This document shows, in pieces, positions 1-12,369 of a stretch of DNA of 64,000 nt. Under the pieces are notes generated by a model. That model was not told the origin of the DNA, ran no database searches, and saw only the letters and a program-made list of their open reading frames with translations. The position numbers and the translations under genes are program-made. Source of the stretch: Micromussa lordhowensis (Eukaryota; Cnidaria; Anthozoa; Scleractinia; Lobophylliidae); contig OZ026597.1 in the NCBI GenBank assembly GCA_964020085.1, positions 17,672,609-17,736,608 of the forward strand, given 5' to 3'. Every line of letters starts with the position of its first letter. The stretch's first letter is position 1.

Positions 1-245
1 CTCCAGCTTAATAGGTTGACAGAGAATTGCACCGTTGGTTTATAGCGTCCTTCTTTGATGTTGGACATCCATGTTACGGTCAATTGACACCTGTCAAAAC
101 AAGGTATCCGTTGACCAGTATCATGTGACCATATTGTGGGCTCAAGTTTGGAGCTCATTGAGGTCACATTTTTTAAAGTTAAATGCTAACCAAGTGCTGG
201 TTTTCGATTTGATCGTAGGCTCATGTCAGGTTAACTTGTAAACAG

Positions 246-282
246 GGCCGGGTTATTCAGAAGCCGGTTAACGCTAACCCAG
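246..282. repeat. PIF/Harbinger terminal repeat relic
   Basis: This short stretch resembles the terminal inverted repeat of the Harbinger element at 57778-62535: both run through a GGTT-TTC-GAAGCCG core followed by CGCTAACCCA. No partner end is visible, so it is probably a leftover transposon end, abutted by another MITE. Confidence 0.5.
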
Positions 283-427
283 GCCCCAGTTGTGCAAAGG
301 TTGGATAATGCTGTCCACCAGATAAATCACTATCCAGTGGATAAGTGTTAACAAAACAAACCACACTATCCGATGGATAGTGAATTATCCGGTGGACAGC
401 GTTATCCACCTTTCGAACAACCTAGTC
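283..427. mobile_element. Harbinger-type MITE (145 bp)
   Basis: The sequence folds back on itself: the left arm (AAGGTTGGATAATGCTGTCC) and the right arm (complement of GGACAGCGTTATCCACCTTT) pair, and ACTATCC motifs pair inside. The outer ends begin GCCCC and end in TAGTC, with a 3-bp CAG on each side (280-282 and 428-430). That agrees with the 3-bp target duplications of PIF/Harbinger elements. No coding capacity. Confidence 0.6.
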
Positions 428-1328
428 CAGGATGATAAAAGTTAACTGTATTTTGAAGACCTTGAGATTATTCAAACTCGAAACAGAAGGCCAAGCAACA
501 TAAACAGCAAATGCAAAACTCAAATCAAAATTTTCGCTTAATCAGGCTTTGAACATCCTGGGTCAGGAGCTCCGCTTTTAGGCTTAGCTAAATCTATATA
601 TTATGACCAACCAACACCTTTTGGAATGTGCCCAAACTTTAATGGTCTCACACATTTCCCTCACTGGTAATACAATTACTTACAATCGCAGATCAGACAA
701 ATAGTTCATCACAAAAACAAAGGAAATGCATCACTTTTGTTCAATGTATGGGAGGCAAAATTTAGTATTAGATATCATGACATCCTTTGCAAGGGTTTGA
801 TATTAATGTCATGATTTGAACATACCCTATTAATACAACCATCTTGCTAATATGACCACTATGTAAATAGGGTTGCTTGGAAATACTATAATATTCTCTG
901 TGGACTTTGAGTCCTTTTGACTTCAGAGGCAATGAGGTTGTTGAGATTGCGACTGAAGTGGTATATTATACTTGTTGTTTTAATTTAACTTTCATAAAAA
1001 AAGTAAAACTGGAGCCTTCAAAGCCCAAATGGCTGATTACTCTCAGCACATAACTCTGGTTTTCTGTTGCATGCTCTGTCCAGGGATGACATGTTAGTCC
1101 ATCACAGGTTAGTCCCCAGCAGTCTGTCAGGGTGCCTGAAAAATTTGTCAGTAGCAATTTACACTGATGGTGAAGACAGGCGCAATGAGAGTAAAGTGCC
1201 TTGCACAATAGCGCAATACATGCTGCAATACACTGACCTCAGCCTGGACTTGAACTCTGAACTGCGTGATCCAAAGTCCAGCATGTGAACCATTTAACAA
1301 ATTGACGTCAGTTTTTCATTCGTCTCCC
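428..1328. other. non-coding stretch
   Basis: No open frame with recognisable protein content. The part around 1060-1290 reads like an old dispersed repeat, but no diagnostic ends were identified. Confidence 0.4.
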
Positions 1329-1441
1329 CTGTTATTGATCATGAATTTCGTCATAACATTGTCAAAGTAGCTCTGAATCCACAAGGTCATAGCCGAGTAG
1401 ATCCACATATGACAATGTTATGATGAAATTGTCAATAACAG
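1329..1441. mobile_element. foldback MITE (113 bp)
   Basis: The terminal inverted repeats start CTGTTATTGA and continue into a shared ATAACATTGTCA block on both arms. The interior is about 40 bases. It is non-coding and the superfamily is unknown. Confidence 0.6.
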
Positions 1442-1553
1442 TACAGATGCTTGAAAAACTGTTGTTAATTTGTTTTTTACGATAACAAATTGTCAAATTG
1501 CCTGCTATCGCTTTATGATGCATTGCATAAATTATAAATTCATGTGCCTGTCT

Positions 1554-1584
<31 letters not shown>

Positions 1585-2530
1585 ACACAAGAACTTCTGC
1601 AATTATTGCCAAATAGGTCACTGCTCCAAAGATTTAACTTCCACTGAGTCATGTGACTGCAGGCACAGGGTTACTAGCAACGGCAGAAAGCGAGACTTTG
1701 CACCTGCACTCACTTTGCACAGCAGATCTATGTAATGAAGGTTTGAACCTCTGCGGAAGGGAGAAGGGCCTTACTGTATGTTGCAGTTTTTTTCACTCTG
1801 CTGATTTCAAGAAAACAGAATCTGCAAGTTTTGTGTTCTTATTAACTTTTGAAAGTCCTCTAGACTAATGTACCTTCCCGTGTTTCATTCACACCAAAGA
1901 GAAGTTTGACTTCTGGCTCATGTATTTTCATTGAATTCTTCAAACAATCTATGTATAAGTGTATGGATAAGTTAAGCAGCATTTACTAATAAATCCACTG
2001 ATCGATTTTTCAGGTTAGAACAGTTTTCAATTGAGTGTCATAACACCAAAACCAAACCAACTGCTTACCAATTAGACTACTCAGCCAATCTCGAACCATA
2101 GTAGAACCAGGACCAAAGTAATTGCCTGATTACTTTCGACACTCAATCAAAATAAAACTATTATTATTTTATTATTATTATTACTATTAGTAATAGTAAT
2201 TGAACCAAGTCGAGTACAACTTGGGCAGTAATTTTAAAATCGGTCAAGGGCATAGCACAAGGCTCTGATTACGTGAAAAATAGGCGCACGAAGAACCAAT
2301 TGTGATCAAGAATTTTATAGATACGATTATTATTATTATTGTTAAGGTCTGATATTTTTGTAGTAAATTAAAGAATCAGTATTCCAACCAGTCCGTTTTT
2401 TGTAATAAGCACCCTTCTCTATTGTAAACACCCATATTATATCTTATATGGCTATTATATGGCTAGCTCCATAAGCAGGCAAGATGAAGCAAATCCTGTG
2501 CTGTAATTGGCCACCTGAGCGGGCAAGATG
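1442..2530. other. AT-rich non-coding stretch
   Basis: Contains short ATT-rich simple repeats near 2158-2190 and 2325-2340. No gene seen. Confidence 0.4.
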
Positions 2531-3692
2531 GAGCTATCTTGCTCACTCAGGACTACCCACCACGTCCCATGAGGAAAATGTCCCTGAAAGCCATATAATA
2601 AATACTGTACTAGATTTCTGGATATTGGCCTCGCTCTTATTCTTGCACTTTTATTGGCTCTTACTAATGATCAATTGGAGGGTGGATGCATAGATGACAT
2701 CATTAGCATTTTTTGTTTCTTTTAAAATACTCTTCCCTTGTGTGCCACTTTTTTTTCTTACCACATTTTGATGTCATCAGTGATTAATGGAATCGATTCG
2801 TTAACTTTATTCGTCTGTCTTCCAATGCTGAGTTGACCAAGATTGGCGTAGTGCTGTGAGTGATTTTTTGGAGAGCTTAAGGTTAAGTCTTGTGGCTCAT
2901 CTGGCTGGTACTTACATTTATCTCTGGTTAATTTTTTTAACATGAAGTGACTAGGAGTATTTATATTTCCCTCTGTATGGGATGCTTAAGTCTATTACAG
3001 GGTTTCTCCAAGGTTAATTAACTGCCCCGCCCAAGAGTTCTGCCTTAAACTGTACCCCTTTGCTCAATAATTGAGCAAAGAGGTACAACAATTATCATTG
3101 AATTTTTATGGAAGTCATACGTGCAGATCCGCTGTTTGTTTGGCTGCCCAGCCTACCAAACAAGGATTTGTGTAATTCCCCTCTGGGTCAAAGTGTCAAG
3201 CATTTTATCATTTTAAAGCACAATATTAGACCAAACACAATAGTTTGGGTGTAAACAGTCATACAACATGGGATCAGTGTCGATAGTGCCTTTAAACTAA
3301 AGTAATGAGATTCATGAAGCCCTAACTCTTGAGTGGTGAAGTGTATATGCCATAACAATGAGAGATGCACTGTTCAGAATTTGAGAAAATTAAAATCAGC
3401 TTGCTTATCTCTGGGAAAGGGAGGGTTCCTTGACAAGACAACATTTTTACTTCCATCCAAAGCCATCCCATGCAAAAAAAGGCCAATTGTATTTCCAGGG
3501 TATCAAATTAATCATTTTCAACACACCATCACTGAATATATTATCAAGGAGTACTCCCCAGCTCTTTGGCAGTGATAATTTTCTTGTCAGTAAAGAGAGA
3601 ATTGTCTAGCCACCATTACTATCAATGTAGTCTTGAATGACAAGGTAATGGGAAGTTCTTTTGCAGTATGTTTTTTTTGACCTTTTCAGGGG
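2531..3692. repeat. tandem segmental duplication, copy A
   Basis: The first of two adjacent direct copies. Both begin GAGCTATCTTGC and end in CCTTTTCAGGG. Shared landmarks in order are the GATCAATTGGAGGG block, a hairpin around CCCTTTGCTCAATAATTGAGCAAAG, and CACACCATCACTGAATATAT. Copy A carries about 250 bases (2750-2998) that copy B lacks. Non-coding. Confidence 0.85.
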
Positions 3693-3695
3693 TGG

Positions 3696-4732
3696 GAGCT
3701 ATCTTGCCCACTCAGGACTACCCACAGTGTCCTGTAAGGAAAATGTCGCTGAAAGCCATATATTAAATACTTAATTGGCCAAGCTTTTTCGGTCAAGATT
3801 TCTGGATATTGGCCTTGTTCTTTTTCAGTGAGTTTATGGCCCTCAACTCTGTCTCGGTCCATTAACATGCCAAAAAAGAACTTGGCCAATATCCAGACAT
3901 TTTGACCTCACACTTGGTCAGTAACCCCATATATATGTTAAATTATTCTTGCACTTTTATTGGCTCTTACTAATGATCAATTGGAGGGCGGATGCATAGA
4001 TGACATCATTAACATTTTTTGTTTCTTTTAAAACACTCTTCCCTTGTGTGCCAGGGTTTCTCCAAGGTTAACTAAGTGCCCTGCCCAAGAGTCCTGCCTT
4101 ACACTGTACCCCTTTGCTCAATAATTGAGCAAAGGGGTACAATAATTATTGAATTTTTATGGAAGTCCTACGTGCAGGTCCGCTGTTTGTTTGACTGCCC
4201 AGCCTACCAAACGAGGATTTGTGTAATTCCCCTCTGGGTCAAACTATCAAGCATTTTATCATTTTAAAGCACAATATTAGACCAAACAGTCAATAGTTTG
4301 GGTGTAAACAGTCATACAACATGGATGTCGATAGTGCCTTTAAAAAAAAGTAATGAGATTCATGAAGCCCTTACTCTCGAGTGGTGAAGTTTATATGCCA
4401 TAACAATGAGAAATGCATTGTTCAGAATTTGAGAAAACTAAAATCAGCTTTCTCTGAGAAAGGGAGGGTTCCTTGACAAGACAACATTTTTACCTCCATC
4501 CAAAGCCATCCCATGCAAAAAAAGGGCCAATTGTATGTCCAGGGTATCGAATTAATCCTTTTCAACACACCATCACTGAATATATTATCAAGGAGTATTC
4601 CCCAGCTCTTTGGCAGTGATTATTTTCTTGTCAGTAATGAGAGAATTGTCTAGCCACCATTACTACCAATGTAGTCTTGAATGACAAGGTAATGGGAAGT
4701 TCCTATGCAGTATGTTTTTAACCTTTTCAGGG
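3696..4732. repeat. tandem segmental duplication, copy B
   Basis: The second copy of the direct duplication, only a few bases after copy A ends. It lacks copy A's 2750-2998 insert but has its own extra segment near 3775-3945. The copies differ by scattered substitutions and small indels, so the duplication is not brand new. Non-coding. Confidence 0.85.
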
Positions 4733-4971
4733 ATGGATCCAGGATTTTTCAAGGGGGAGGGGGTGGTGGCCAGTAAATCAATGGAGCATGACCCCACACC
4801 ATAAATACATTAGCAATGCCACAAACTAGACACAACAATGAGGTGCCTGTCCAGAGATTTTGCCTTTATTTCTGCCAAAATACTCACAACCTTTTTCATT
4901 TCTTTTTGTTTTTTTGCTTCATCAAGGGGGAGGGGCTAGCCACCCAATCCATCCCCTAAGTCCGCCCCTAC
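4733..4971. repeat. dispersed G/C-rich-ended repeat
   Basis: It opens with GGATCCAGGATTTTTCAAGGG and closes with CCCCTAAGTCCGCCCC, resembling a decayed member of the family at 14396-14544 that has GGATCCAG and GATCCGCC ends. Boundaries are approximate. Confidence 0.4.
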
Positions 4972-6165
4972 TTTTCCCTGCAAAAAGTTGTCTCGGTGTC
5001 AAACTATTGATATGTAAGCATGCTACCTACACATTCATTTTCATACAAATCAAACTCGATTTCTTACGAAAAGCTTTGCATGAGGACTTGTTCAATATCA
5101 TCCCACTGTAAGTTGTTCCAAAGACAATAAAACCCAAACAATAGTGCTGATTCAAATTCTTTATTATCTCCATTTTGTAATGATTTATCTCACAAAATAT
5201 TTATATTTTTATTTATGAATTATTTTAACTCTCATATGTTATTTAATGAACTTTTTGATGGTTAATACAAACACAATAAAGATGAACTTCCTAGAAAACA
5301 ATCAATCTTATATGGTTCAATTATTCACAAGTTTGCATATTTTTGGATTGTTCTTTTTGTATTAATGCCATGCATAAATTCACCTGACAACAGCTAGAGT
5401 TGATCAATTGAAAGGGTACTAAATTGGAAAATTAATTGTTAAATATCAATTAAAATCTTAAATTGAGAAAATAGATTATATTATAATTTCATACAATAGA
5501 CAACTCATGACAACAAACTCAAATATTGAATAGCATGAAGAAATGTTACAGTTTTGCAAAGGTGTTTGTTGTACTTAGCTCATTTATGATGTGTAGGTTT
5601 GATGACTTTGACCATAGTGGTACGGTTCAATGGTAAAGATAAGAAATTGTCCCTTAAAATAACATAAGCTACTGTTGTTTTTTCAACTTGGAAATAAACA
5701 TGTTTCTCTAACATCAACATCTTTAACACAAATATATCACTTTTCTGAAAGCTTGAATGGCTTCTAAAAAACTTAAAGACCTCTTATTTTTTAACATTGA
5801 GAAAAATAGAGATATGAATAATAGATTTTAGGGTGCATGTTTTAAACATGAAATAGCAAAATAAAAATGGCGCTATGGGTAAGAGTCAATGAGGGATACA
5901 GGTGTTTACCGGTTTTTACCATTGTGTTTAAAACACTCCCAATTTCTGGTATCTAGCAAGGATCTTTGTGAACCCCTACAGACCTAATGATATCTCTCAA
6001 TTTTTACAACCAAAAATCACCAATGTTGTTCTATTGTCTACACAAGTCATCTGATAATTGGATCAATATCATATAACAATGTTGACACTTAAATTCTAAA
6101 CCAGTTCCAGTCCTATGGATTGAAGGAGCAACCTGGCGTTAACTCTGGTTGAGTGAGATAAGATA
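4972..6165. other. AT-rich non-coding stretch
   Basis: Lies downstream of the ZIP gene's 3' end on the opposite side. No coding region or clear repeat boundary seen. Confidence 0.4.
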
Positions 6166-6333
6166 CAGTTGAAATGTGCTATCTCGAACTCAGTTATCGT
6201 GAATTTCCTGCTATTTTCAATTCATTTCCCCTTTGGTATACTTTTTCAGTGTTAGCTATCAGCTATCTAGAACCTCTGCCATATCAAACTTTTTTCATTT
6301 CCGTCACAAGTTCAAGATAAGGGGGTTAAACTG
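6166..6333. mobile_element. mariner-like MITE (168 bp)
   Basis: Ends are CAGTT on the left and AACTG on the right, flanked by TA on each side (6164-6165 and 6334-6335). Inside, GCTATCTCGAAC on the left mirrors GTTCAAGATAAG on the right. A TA target site with CAGT termini fits Tc1/mariner-derived MITEs. Non-coding. Confidence 0.6.
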
Positions 6334-6581
6334 TATCATAGAATTTCTTGTTCCAGTCAATTTAAAAATTATATGCTTCTCAGGCATTTCAAGGTGAACA
6401 TTATAATCACCTCAAGGTTAGCTTTAAATTTTTGAACAGTGGTTCACAACAGCTATTATACTAGAGAAATGTAATAATTTAAGTAAGCCCAATTAAATAC
6501 ACATGATTAACAATATAATTGTTTTAAAAAACTTGAGTAACAAGTTAATCTCTGTTCATCCCATATTATGCCTTAGAAACT

Positions 6582-6719
6582 CCCCCCCCCCCCCCCAACC
6601 CCGTTCCCCCAGACACAAACAAAAGGAAAGTGGGAGGATAGATAGCTCTAAGAATAAAATATACCTCTTAATGTTTTACTTTCCTTTTGCAGAAGCACAG
6701 ATTTTTTTTTTTTTTTTTT
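6582..6719. repeat. homopolymer tracts
   Basis: A run of 15 C at 6582-6596 and a run of 18 T at 6702-6719 lie just beyond the 3' end of the ZIP gene. Such tracts are prone to length errors. Confidence 0.8.
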
Positions 6720-6752
6720 AAATAAGTTTTCTTTGAAAACTGAAATAGCACT

Positions 6753-7760
6753 TCATAGAGCCTGAAGCTTCTGTGTGGGCAGTAAAGCAGTATAATTCCC
6801 CTTTCCTGAGTGAAAATTATGACTTTCGTGTTCTAAAATATTAGCATAGTACAAGAGTCCTGTAACAATTGAGTAGCCCACAATCATGGACAGAACCTTG
6901 AGCAAGCGACTGCCATGTTCTGCAAGCTCCCGCTGGAAGATTTCAAAGAAAGTCACATACAAAAATGTTCCATTTGCAATCCCTTGTAAGATACCCGAGG
7001 CAAGACTGCTTGATTGTTCAGAAGAGTTGCGTAGTACCGCCATACCGATCGCTATTCCTATTGGACTCATGACAGAAAACAGGAGGGCTGATTTTAGAAC
7101 GGTTTTCGTTTCCATCTGGCGTTGCACCAAGTTCACGCCGAGTGAAAATGCAATTATCGATTTGTGAATTACAATAGCTACTGCAATCTGCGCCAAACGA
7201 TCAACGTCTGTGATGAGACCAAGAGCTAGACCTTCGAATATTGAGTGCATAGACAAGGCAAGAATCAAGATATAAATCCTAAAACTCGATTCCCCTGCAT
7301 TGTTTTTTTTTCCTTTTTGAGGACGAAAAGAGCTGCTCGAAGAAGAATAAAAACCTTCCTCAGCTGACCGATGCACGTCACCTAAGAGTGGTTCGTTTTG
7401 GCGGTGGCTTCCGTGAGATCCGTGCAGTAATGAAGAATCGTGGAAGGTGTGTACGATCTGTTCTACAGTCAAAACCAGAAAGAATCCAACACATGTCGTG
7501 AACTCAGCTACGGGAAAAGCCGTATGGATGCCGGCTAAATTAAACGCTTGCTGGTACTTTTCTCTGATCATCGGCAGCAAATCAAGCAAGCATGTGGCAA
7601 AGAATACTCCTCCAGCGAAACAGTTGCAGAGGCTGAGGAACCGTTGCCTTGCGTTTCCCTGTCCTGCACTGGGTCGGATTTTCAGTGGAAGGAGACCGGC
7701 GAAGAGCGTAAGTAAAAACAAAATGGCGATAGTAATCCCCTTGATGCTTTCTTGATTCAT
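6753..7760 (-). CDS. ZIP family zinc transporter (SLC39A1/2/3-like)
   Basis: An intact single-exon frame of 335 residues. ZIP proteins move zinc and related divalent metals into the cytosol across the plasma membrane or out of vesicles. The N-terminus (residues about 8-26) is a hydrophobic helix, followed by helices near 42-62 and 84-104. A His-rich and Ser-rich cytosolic loop runs about 104-150, with HxxxxHGSHGSH-type spacing that suits metal binding. Helix 4 has the family signature HSIFEGLALG (H172, E176) and helix 5 has the HK pair (H199, K200), the expected metal-pathway residues. The C-terminal helices end near residue 308. Length and layout match the ZIP1/2/3 subgroup. The ATG at 7758-7760 is the natural start because the first transmembrane helix follows at once. 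A truncated copy lies at 15437-15700. Which paralogue it is cannot be settled by eye. Confidence 0.94.
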   Translation of the reverse strand: MNQESIKGITIAILFLLTLFAGLLPLKIRPSAGQGNARQRFLSLCNCFAGGVFFATCLLDLLPMIREKYQQAFNLAGIHTAFPVAEFTTCVGFFLVLTVEQIVHTFHDSSLLHGSHGSHRQNEPLLGDVHRSAEEGFYSSSSSSFRPQKGKKNNAGESSFRIYILILALSMHSIFEGLALGLITDVDRLAQIAVAIVIHKSIIAFSLGVNLVQRQMETKTVLKSALLFSVMSPIGIAIGMAVLRNSSEQSSSLASGILQGIANGTFLYVTFFEIFQRELAEHGSRLLKVLSMIVGYSIVTGLLYYANILEHESHNFHSGKGNYTALLPTQKLQAL

Positions 7761-9156
7761 CTTGTTTCGCGAAACTTGCTAAATCTTGGAATACTGAATT
7801 AGTTCCAGGGAACGTCAACCTCTATCTGGGATTTAGGGTCTCGTGATATACACCTGGTGAGAGGAAGGAATGAGTATAACAATATTATGACAATATTTAT
7901 GAACAGCAGTTCGGGTAGTGCAGTGTTTGGTAAATAAATATCACGAGAAAGCAGCCAATCACATTCGAGTATTGCAATCACGAGAGAGTGACGCAACTAC
8001 AGCAATATGCAATTGGGTTGCTTTTTTTGTGAATTCCTGTGCAGCACGGCACAAGAACTTATATCGCAACAAAACTCATTTGACATTGTAATCGTACTTT
8101 CACTCACAACAGGAAATAAAAATGTAACCAAAAATTGCTGGTTGAATCAAAAATCGTATGCCTCTGTTTCCAATTCCCTCGGTAAATGTAGTTGTATTAC
8201 TTTAGGAAAAAACTAAACAATCTACCGCTCCGGCAAAAGCGCATACTTTTAAAACTAAGCAAACTGAAGTTGTTTACAAGCGTGTTTAAGCTTTGAGGAA
8301 GGGAAGAACGACAACTACTGAAAACTGCGTTCTTTGCGCTGCAACGCTCTTTAGAGACGTGCGAAGCATCAGTAGCGGAACTTGAAAAGGTTTTTGGCAT
8401 ACCATACTTCCCTTCCGTTATTCCTCCCCTTAGCAAGTCCGTCAACTTTTTGGCAACTTTTCAGTTTTCAAGAAACTTTTTTTCGTACAGAGAAACTTCT
8501 TCTCATTTTGAGAAAGTAGAGCAGCTTCTAGTGTTTATATTGATCTCGTGCTAGGTTTTTCCAATTTTCACAATCTCCAAACCCAGAAAATCCGGAAACT
8601 CATGAACCTGACAAGTGTGAAATATCTCCGACAAGAAAAATAACTAAAACAAGCTTACTAAGACCAAGATGTCGATGGGCATAAAATTATGGACCCGAGG
8701 GGAGACGAAGGCCTGTATGCTCAAACTGCTAGTACTGATAGCGCTTTGTAAAGTCTGATATGCAAACATAGTACAGCAGACTTTCGCGCTATACCACTGT
8801 TATGTCCCTTCTTGCCTTCTTGGTCGTGTGAAATATGTCATAATTTAAGGTCATACATACCAAAAAATATGGCGATGTTCATGAAATATTTCATTTTTTA
8901 AAACATACAAGATTCAAGACCCTTGAGCACTTGTTAAACATTTTAAATCGATCTTGCCGAATTTACCTCTAGGTAAATGTCAAACTTAAAGTGGTACTAT
9001 GATGAAAATCGCATCTTTCCTATTGAAGCCATTTTATAACATTGCATGAAACAAGCAGTCTGTATGAGAAGAGAAATGCTGTTTACTTTTTTCAAATATC
9101 TCAATATGCAAATTAACCAAGCGATGACTTCATATTCTCAACCTAATTTTGCTCAT

Positions 9157-9200
<44 letters not shown>

Positions 9201-9669
9201 TTGATTCTTTGCAATTAGATTCTACTAAAGGTACTCCACAATACGAGCTTAAAAGGTTTGTTACCGTGGCAACATACTGGGTTCCAGATCGCCCCAAAAT
9301 TAAAAGCATTTCTGGCCACCCTCAGCATTCCATTTTAATATTTGCAAATGCTGCCTCGTATGCATGATCCAGCAGGCATATAAATATGTTAGGTAGGGTT
9401 TGTGGCCCCGTTTAGTGTTTTTCGAGCTGAAAATCACTAACATATCAAAATCAAGTGGGTGGGGACTGGAAAAGAGTGAGTTGCCATGGGAACATAACTT
9501 TTTATAGCCGTAGGTGTTTCCTGTAGAACTATTAGCCTGCCAAGTTTCAATGGTCTGTGGTGCAAATTGGCCAAGATAGCTCTATTGATATACTCGAGAT
9601 AATATTGGGTTGAGTATATGACGTCATCAGTCATTTCATTTGCATAATTTACACATTTTTCAAACTTAA
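7761..9669. other. upstream region of ZIP gene and old repeats
   Basis: The part next to 7760 must contain the ZIP promoter, but no clear TATA box was identified. From about 8986 (a TTAA followed by AGTGGTACTATGATG) to 9665 the sequence is MITE-like: a TATGCAAAT/ATTTGCATA pair and CTCAACC/GGGTTGAG motifs mirror each other. No coding region seen. Confidence 0.35.
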
Positions 9670-10650
9670 GGGGGTCTTATACAAAAAAAAGATGTTTTTA
9701 GCAAAAAAACTCTGTGGAACAGTTTTGGCACCACGTTAAAAGACTTTGCACTCTGACTTCAAAAATGAGTATTTTCAGGTCACATGCCTGTTAAAAATGG
9801 TGTTCATTACAAACACGATAACTTACTAATGGATGGTTCGAGCAGCATGCAATTCAGTTCATGCTGTCCACAAGCAGGTTGTCCAGGAGCCAAACCTCAG
9901 AAAGCAGTGTTTCGAGGGATTTTATCTCGTAAAATTTGGAAAAAGGTTTCTAATATTAACTAATATTAAATGTATTAACTGAATAACAGGGATAGAATTT
10001 CAGTAATTGCAAATTTTGGAGGTTTGCCTCCTAGATAACTGTGTTCTTTACCAATGTTGAAAATCTGACAACATTCGGTTAAAACCCTGTAAAGATATCG
10101 TGCGTGAAATATTGGTGATCGGTCTATTTGGTCATTTTGAGAAATATGGCTTTAAAGTTTGTCTTCGGTCTCTGAGAACCCAAATTGGCCCTGTGAACGG
10201 GAAGGGGGGTTAAAGGAAAGGGGAAGGGGGTATGTCGAAAGGGTTTACATGAATGTTTCATTGAATACGCGAATACACACCAGTCATAGAAATGTTAAAC
10301 AAGTATAAGGAGCGTACAAGATGGCACAGGAAACAAAGTTCGGGACCATGATGCAAAATTCTCATGAGTACACATCTCTAAAGCTTTTCTGTAAAGTATC
10401 ATTAAAATGTACTAGATTGAATACATTTTGTGAGTACTTTTAGACTGTAAACAATGGTTGCTATGGGTGTTGCTATGTTGAAATATAGCTGTCAGTGTGC
10501 GAATTTCTTAATTTAAACATACATCAAGGAGTAATTACAGCAAAATCGTTTCAACATACGATTAACAATTGGTCAGGGATGGTGAATCTTTATGTTTCGA
10601 AAAAATGCTTTTTTGGGGGAAATATCCAAATATCAGAGTATAAGACCACC
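9670..10650. mobile_element. candidate TTAA-type non-autonomous transposon
   Basis: The left end is TTAA followed by GGGGGTCTTATAC, and the right end is GTATAAGACCACC followed by TTAA, giving inverted ends of about 13 bases with one mismatch beside TTAA on each side. TTAA targets are typical of piggyBac and Kolobok. A further lone end (TTAA then GGTGGTCTTATAC) lies at 11141. No transposase is visible inside. Confidence 0.45.
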
Positions 10651-10667
10651 TTAAATATCTCCGGAAC

Positions 10668-10704
<37 letters not shown>

Positions 10705-11504
10705 TTCATGGAATTCTATGTGACACACCTAAAATATCAAGGGGGGAAAATTTGATCATAGTAGCACTACTTTCCAAGACTTTGAGCATGATGGGTCATT
10801 ATAACCACCCTATTTCAGTTGATACCAAAATCATGGTACCAAAAAACTGCCCAATCATTGGTGAACGCGTTGCTGTCAATTTTGTGCCACAATAGGTTAC
10901 CATAGCAACAATATGACCTGTTAAAAGCACCCTTAAGTTTAGCATTAAGCTAATGGTTAGACGTTTTGGTCCCTTTTAGAGGAGCATACCACCTTATTAA
11001 GGGTGTTTTGCACCCCGCATGCCTGTCAGCGGGTTGTTAGCGGGCAGGTTACTCCCAGAAAAACCCTTACCAAGTAAAAGACCAAAATCTGTGATTTCTT
11101 CTACCCAATTTATAACTTGACCAAAAATTCGTTACTTTATTTAAGGTGGTCTTATACCTTCCAATACAAATGTTTGACTATAAAAAATTGCGACAGCACG
11201 TTTCTTAAAAACATTCTAAGATTTAAAAAGCTAAAAAGCTGATTTAAAATCGACGACGTTTCGACCAGCAAAGGCGACCACGACTAGAAGCGAAAAGAAA
11301 ATGGCTAAGGAAAACTATGTGAAGAATTAGGGATAAAAGAATATCTAAAACGAAGAAGGAAAAACGATGCCAGAACCACTCACAGTACAGACAGTACTAT
11401 TGCTACCCCACTGTAACGACGACGACGACTGGAGCGAAGGCGTTTCAAAACTAAAGGAAGGTAGAACTTCACACGGGCCTTAATTCTGGCAATAAGACTG
11501 ACAG
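10651..11504. other. non-coding, repeat-derived stretch
   Basis: Contains an orphan TTAA-type terminal repeat at 11141-11157 and a GATCATAGTAGCACTA motif near 10754 that matches the ends of the MITE at 59943-60503. No genes seen. Confidence 0.4.
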
Positions 11505-12338
11505 TCCCGGGGGGTAGGGGGTACTCCCTATAATGGCCTATACGGGGAGGCTCCGCCCGAAAGGGGTACCTTTCTCAGGCTTCAGGTATATAGAAGGGTA
11601 GGAATTTCACAAGTTGAGGTATATAAAAGGGTAGGGAAATCGGTCATTTAGGTATTTACAAGGGCCTTTAATTAAAATATTTCGAATAGACGCACTTATG
11701 GCTGTATCAGTTTATTTATTAAGCACTACAGAGAAGAACACAAGTTGAACATATATAATATGTGTGTTGTATATCTACGACCCATCTACGTGTAACCCAC
11801 TGAAATTGAAACTTGCTCCCTAAGGCAACAGCAGAGATTTTCTTTTTACTTCTTACGATGTATTTCTTTCTTGTGAAAGCAGTACAATCATGTTTTATCG
11901 TGACCTATTGCATTTTGAGATTTCGTTTTGCTCTCGTTAACGTTTGTTAAAAAGTATGTACCTATAAAGATAAAGAAGACACTGGAATGGTTTTATGAAG
12001 GTCGCAAACAAAAGCAATCGCTGTTTGTGCGCCTGATGTCCGGAGTATCTTGACTCCCTCCCACAACGTGAACTGAATAAATAACACTTGTTTGCTAAAC
12101 ATTTCTTCTGGTAATGCTTGATATTCTCCCGTAATATTGTTCATTAGCTTCACTACAAGGGCTTAGAAAGGGGGTGCAGTGTTCTTAAGTAGGTATGTGA
12201 AAGGGGTACCTTTCTCAATAAAAGGTATATAAAAGGGGTACCTTTTCTGCCAAAATGGTATATAAAAGGGTAAGGGGTTGGACCTCGGGGCGGAGCCTCC
12301 CTGTATAAAACTTTGTTAAGTACCCCCCCCCCCCCGGG
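11505..12338. mobile_element. hAT-like MITE or non-autonomous element (834 bp)
   Basis: The two ends are CCCGGGGGG-rich and inverted, followed by AGGGAGGCTCCGCCC-type blocks in opposite orientation (near 11545 and 12290). CTGACAG occurs just outside each end (11498-11504 and 12339-12345) and is a candidate 7-8 bp target duplication, as hAT elements leave. GGTATATAAAAGGG motifs repeat in both subterminal regions. A diverged relative lies at 31492-32421. No transposase frame is visible. Confidence 0.55.
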
Positions 12339-12369
12339 CTGACAGCACTTGGGCACACACAACGGAAAA

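Noticed and set aside
1067..1288. 73-codon frame in a tRNA/SINE-like looking stretch
   Set aside because: No A/B box or end could be defined, and no domain; not reported as a gene or SINE.
7447..7755. 102-codon plus-strand frame opposite the ZIP gene
   Set aside because: Antisense to a conserved coding exon with no homology of its own.
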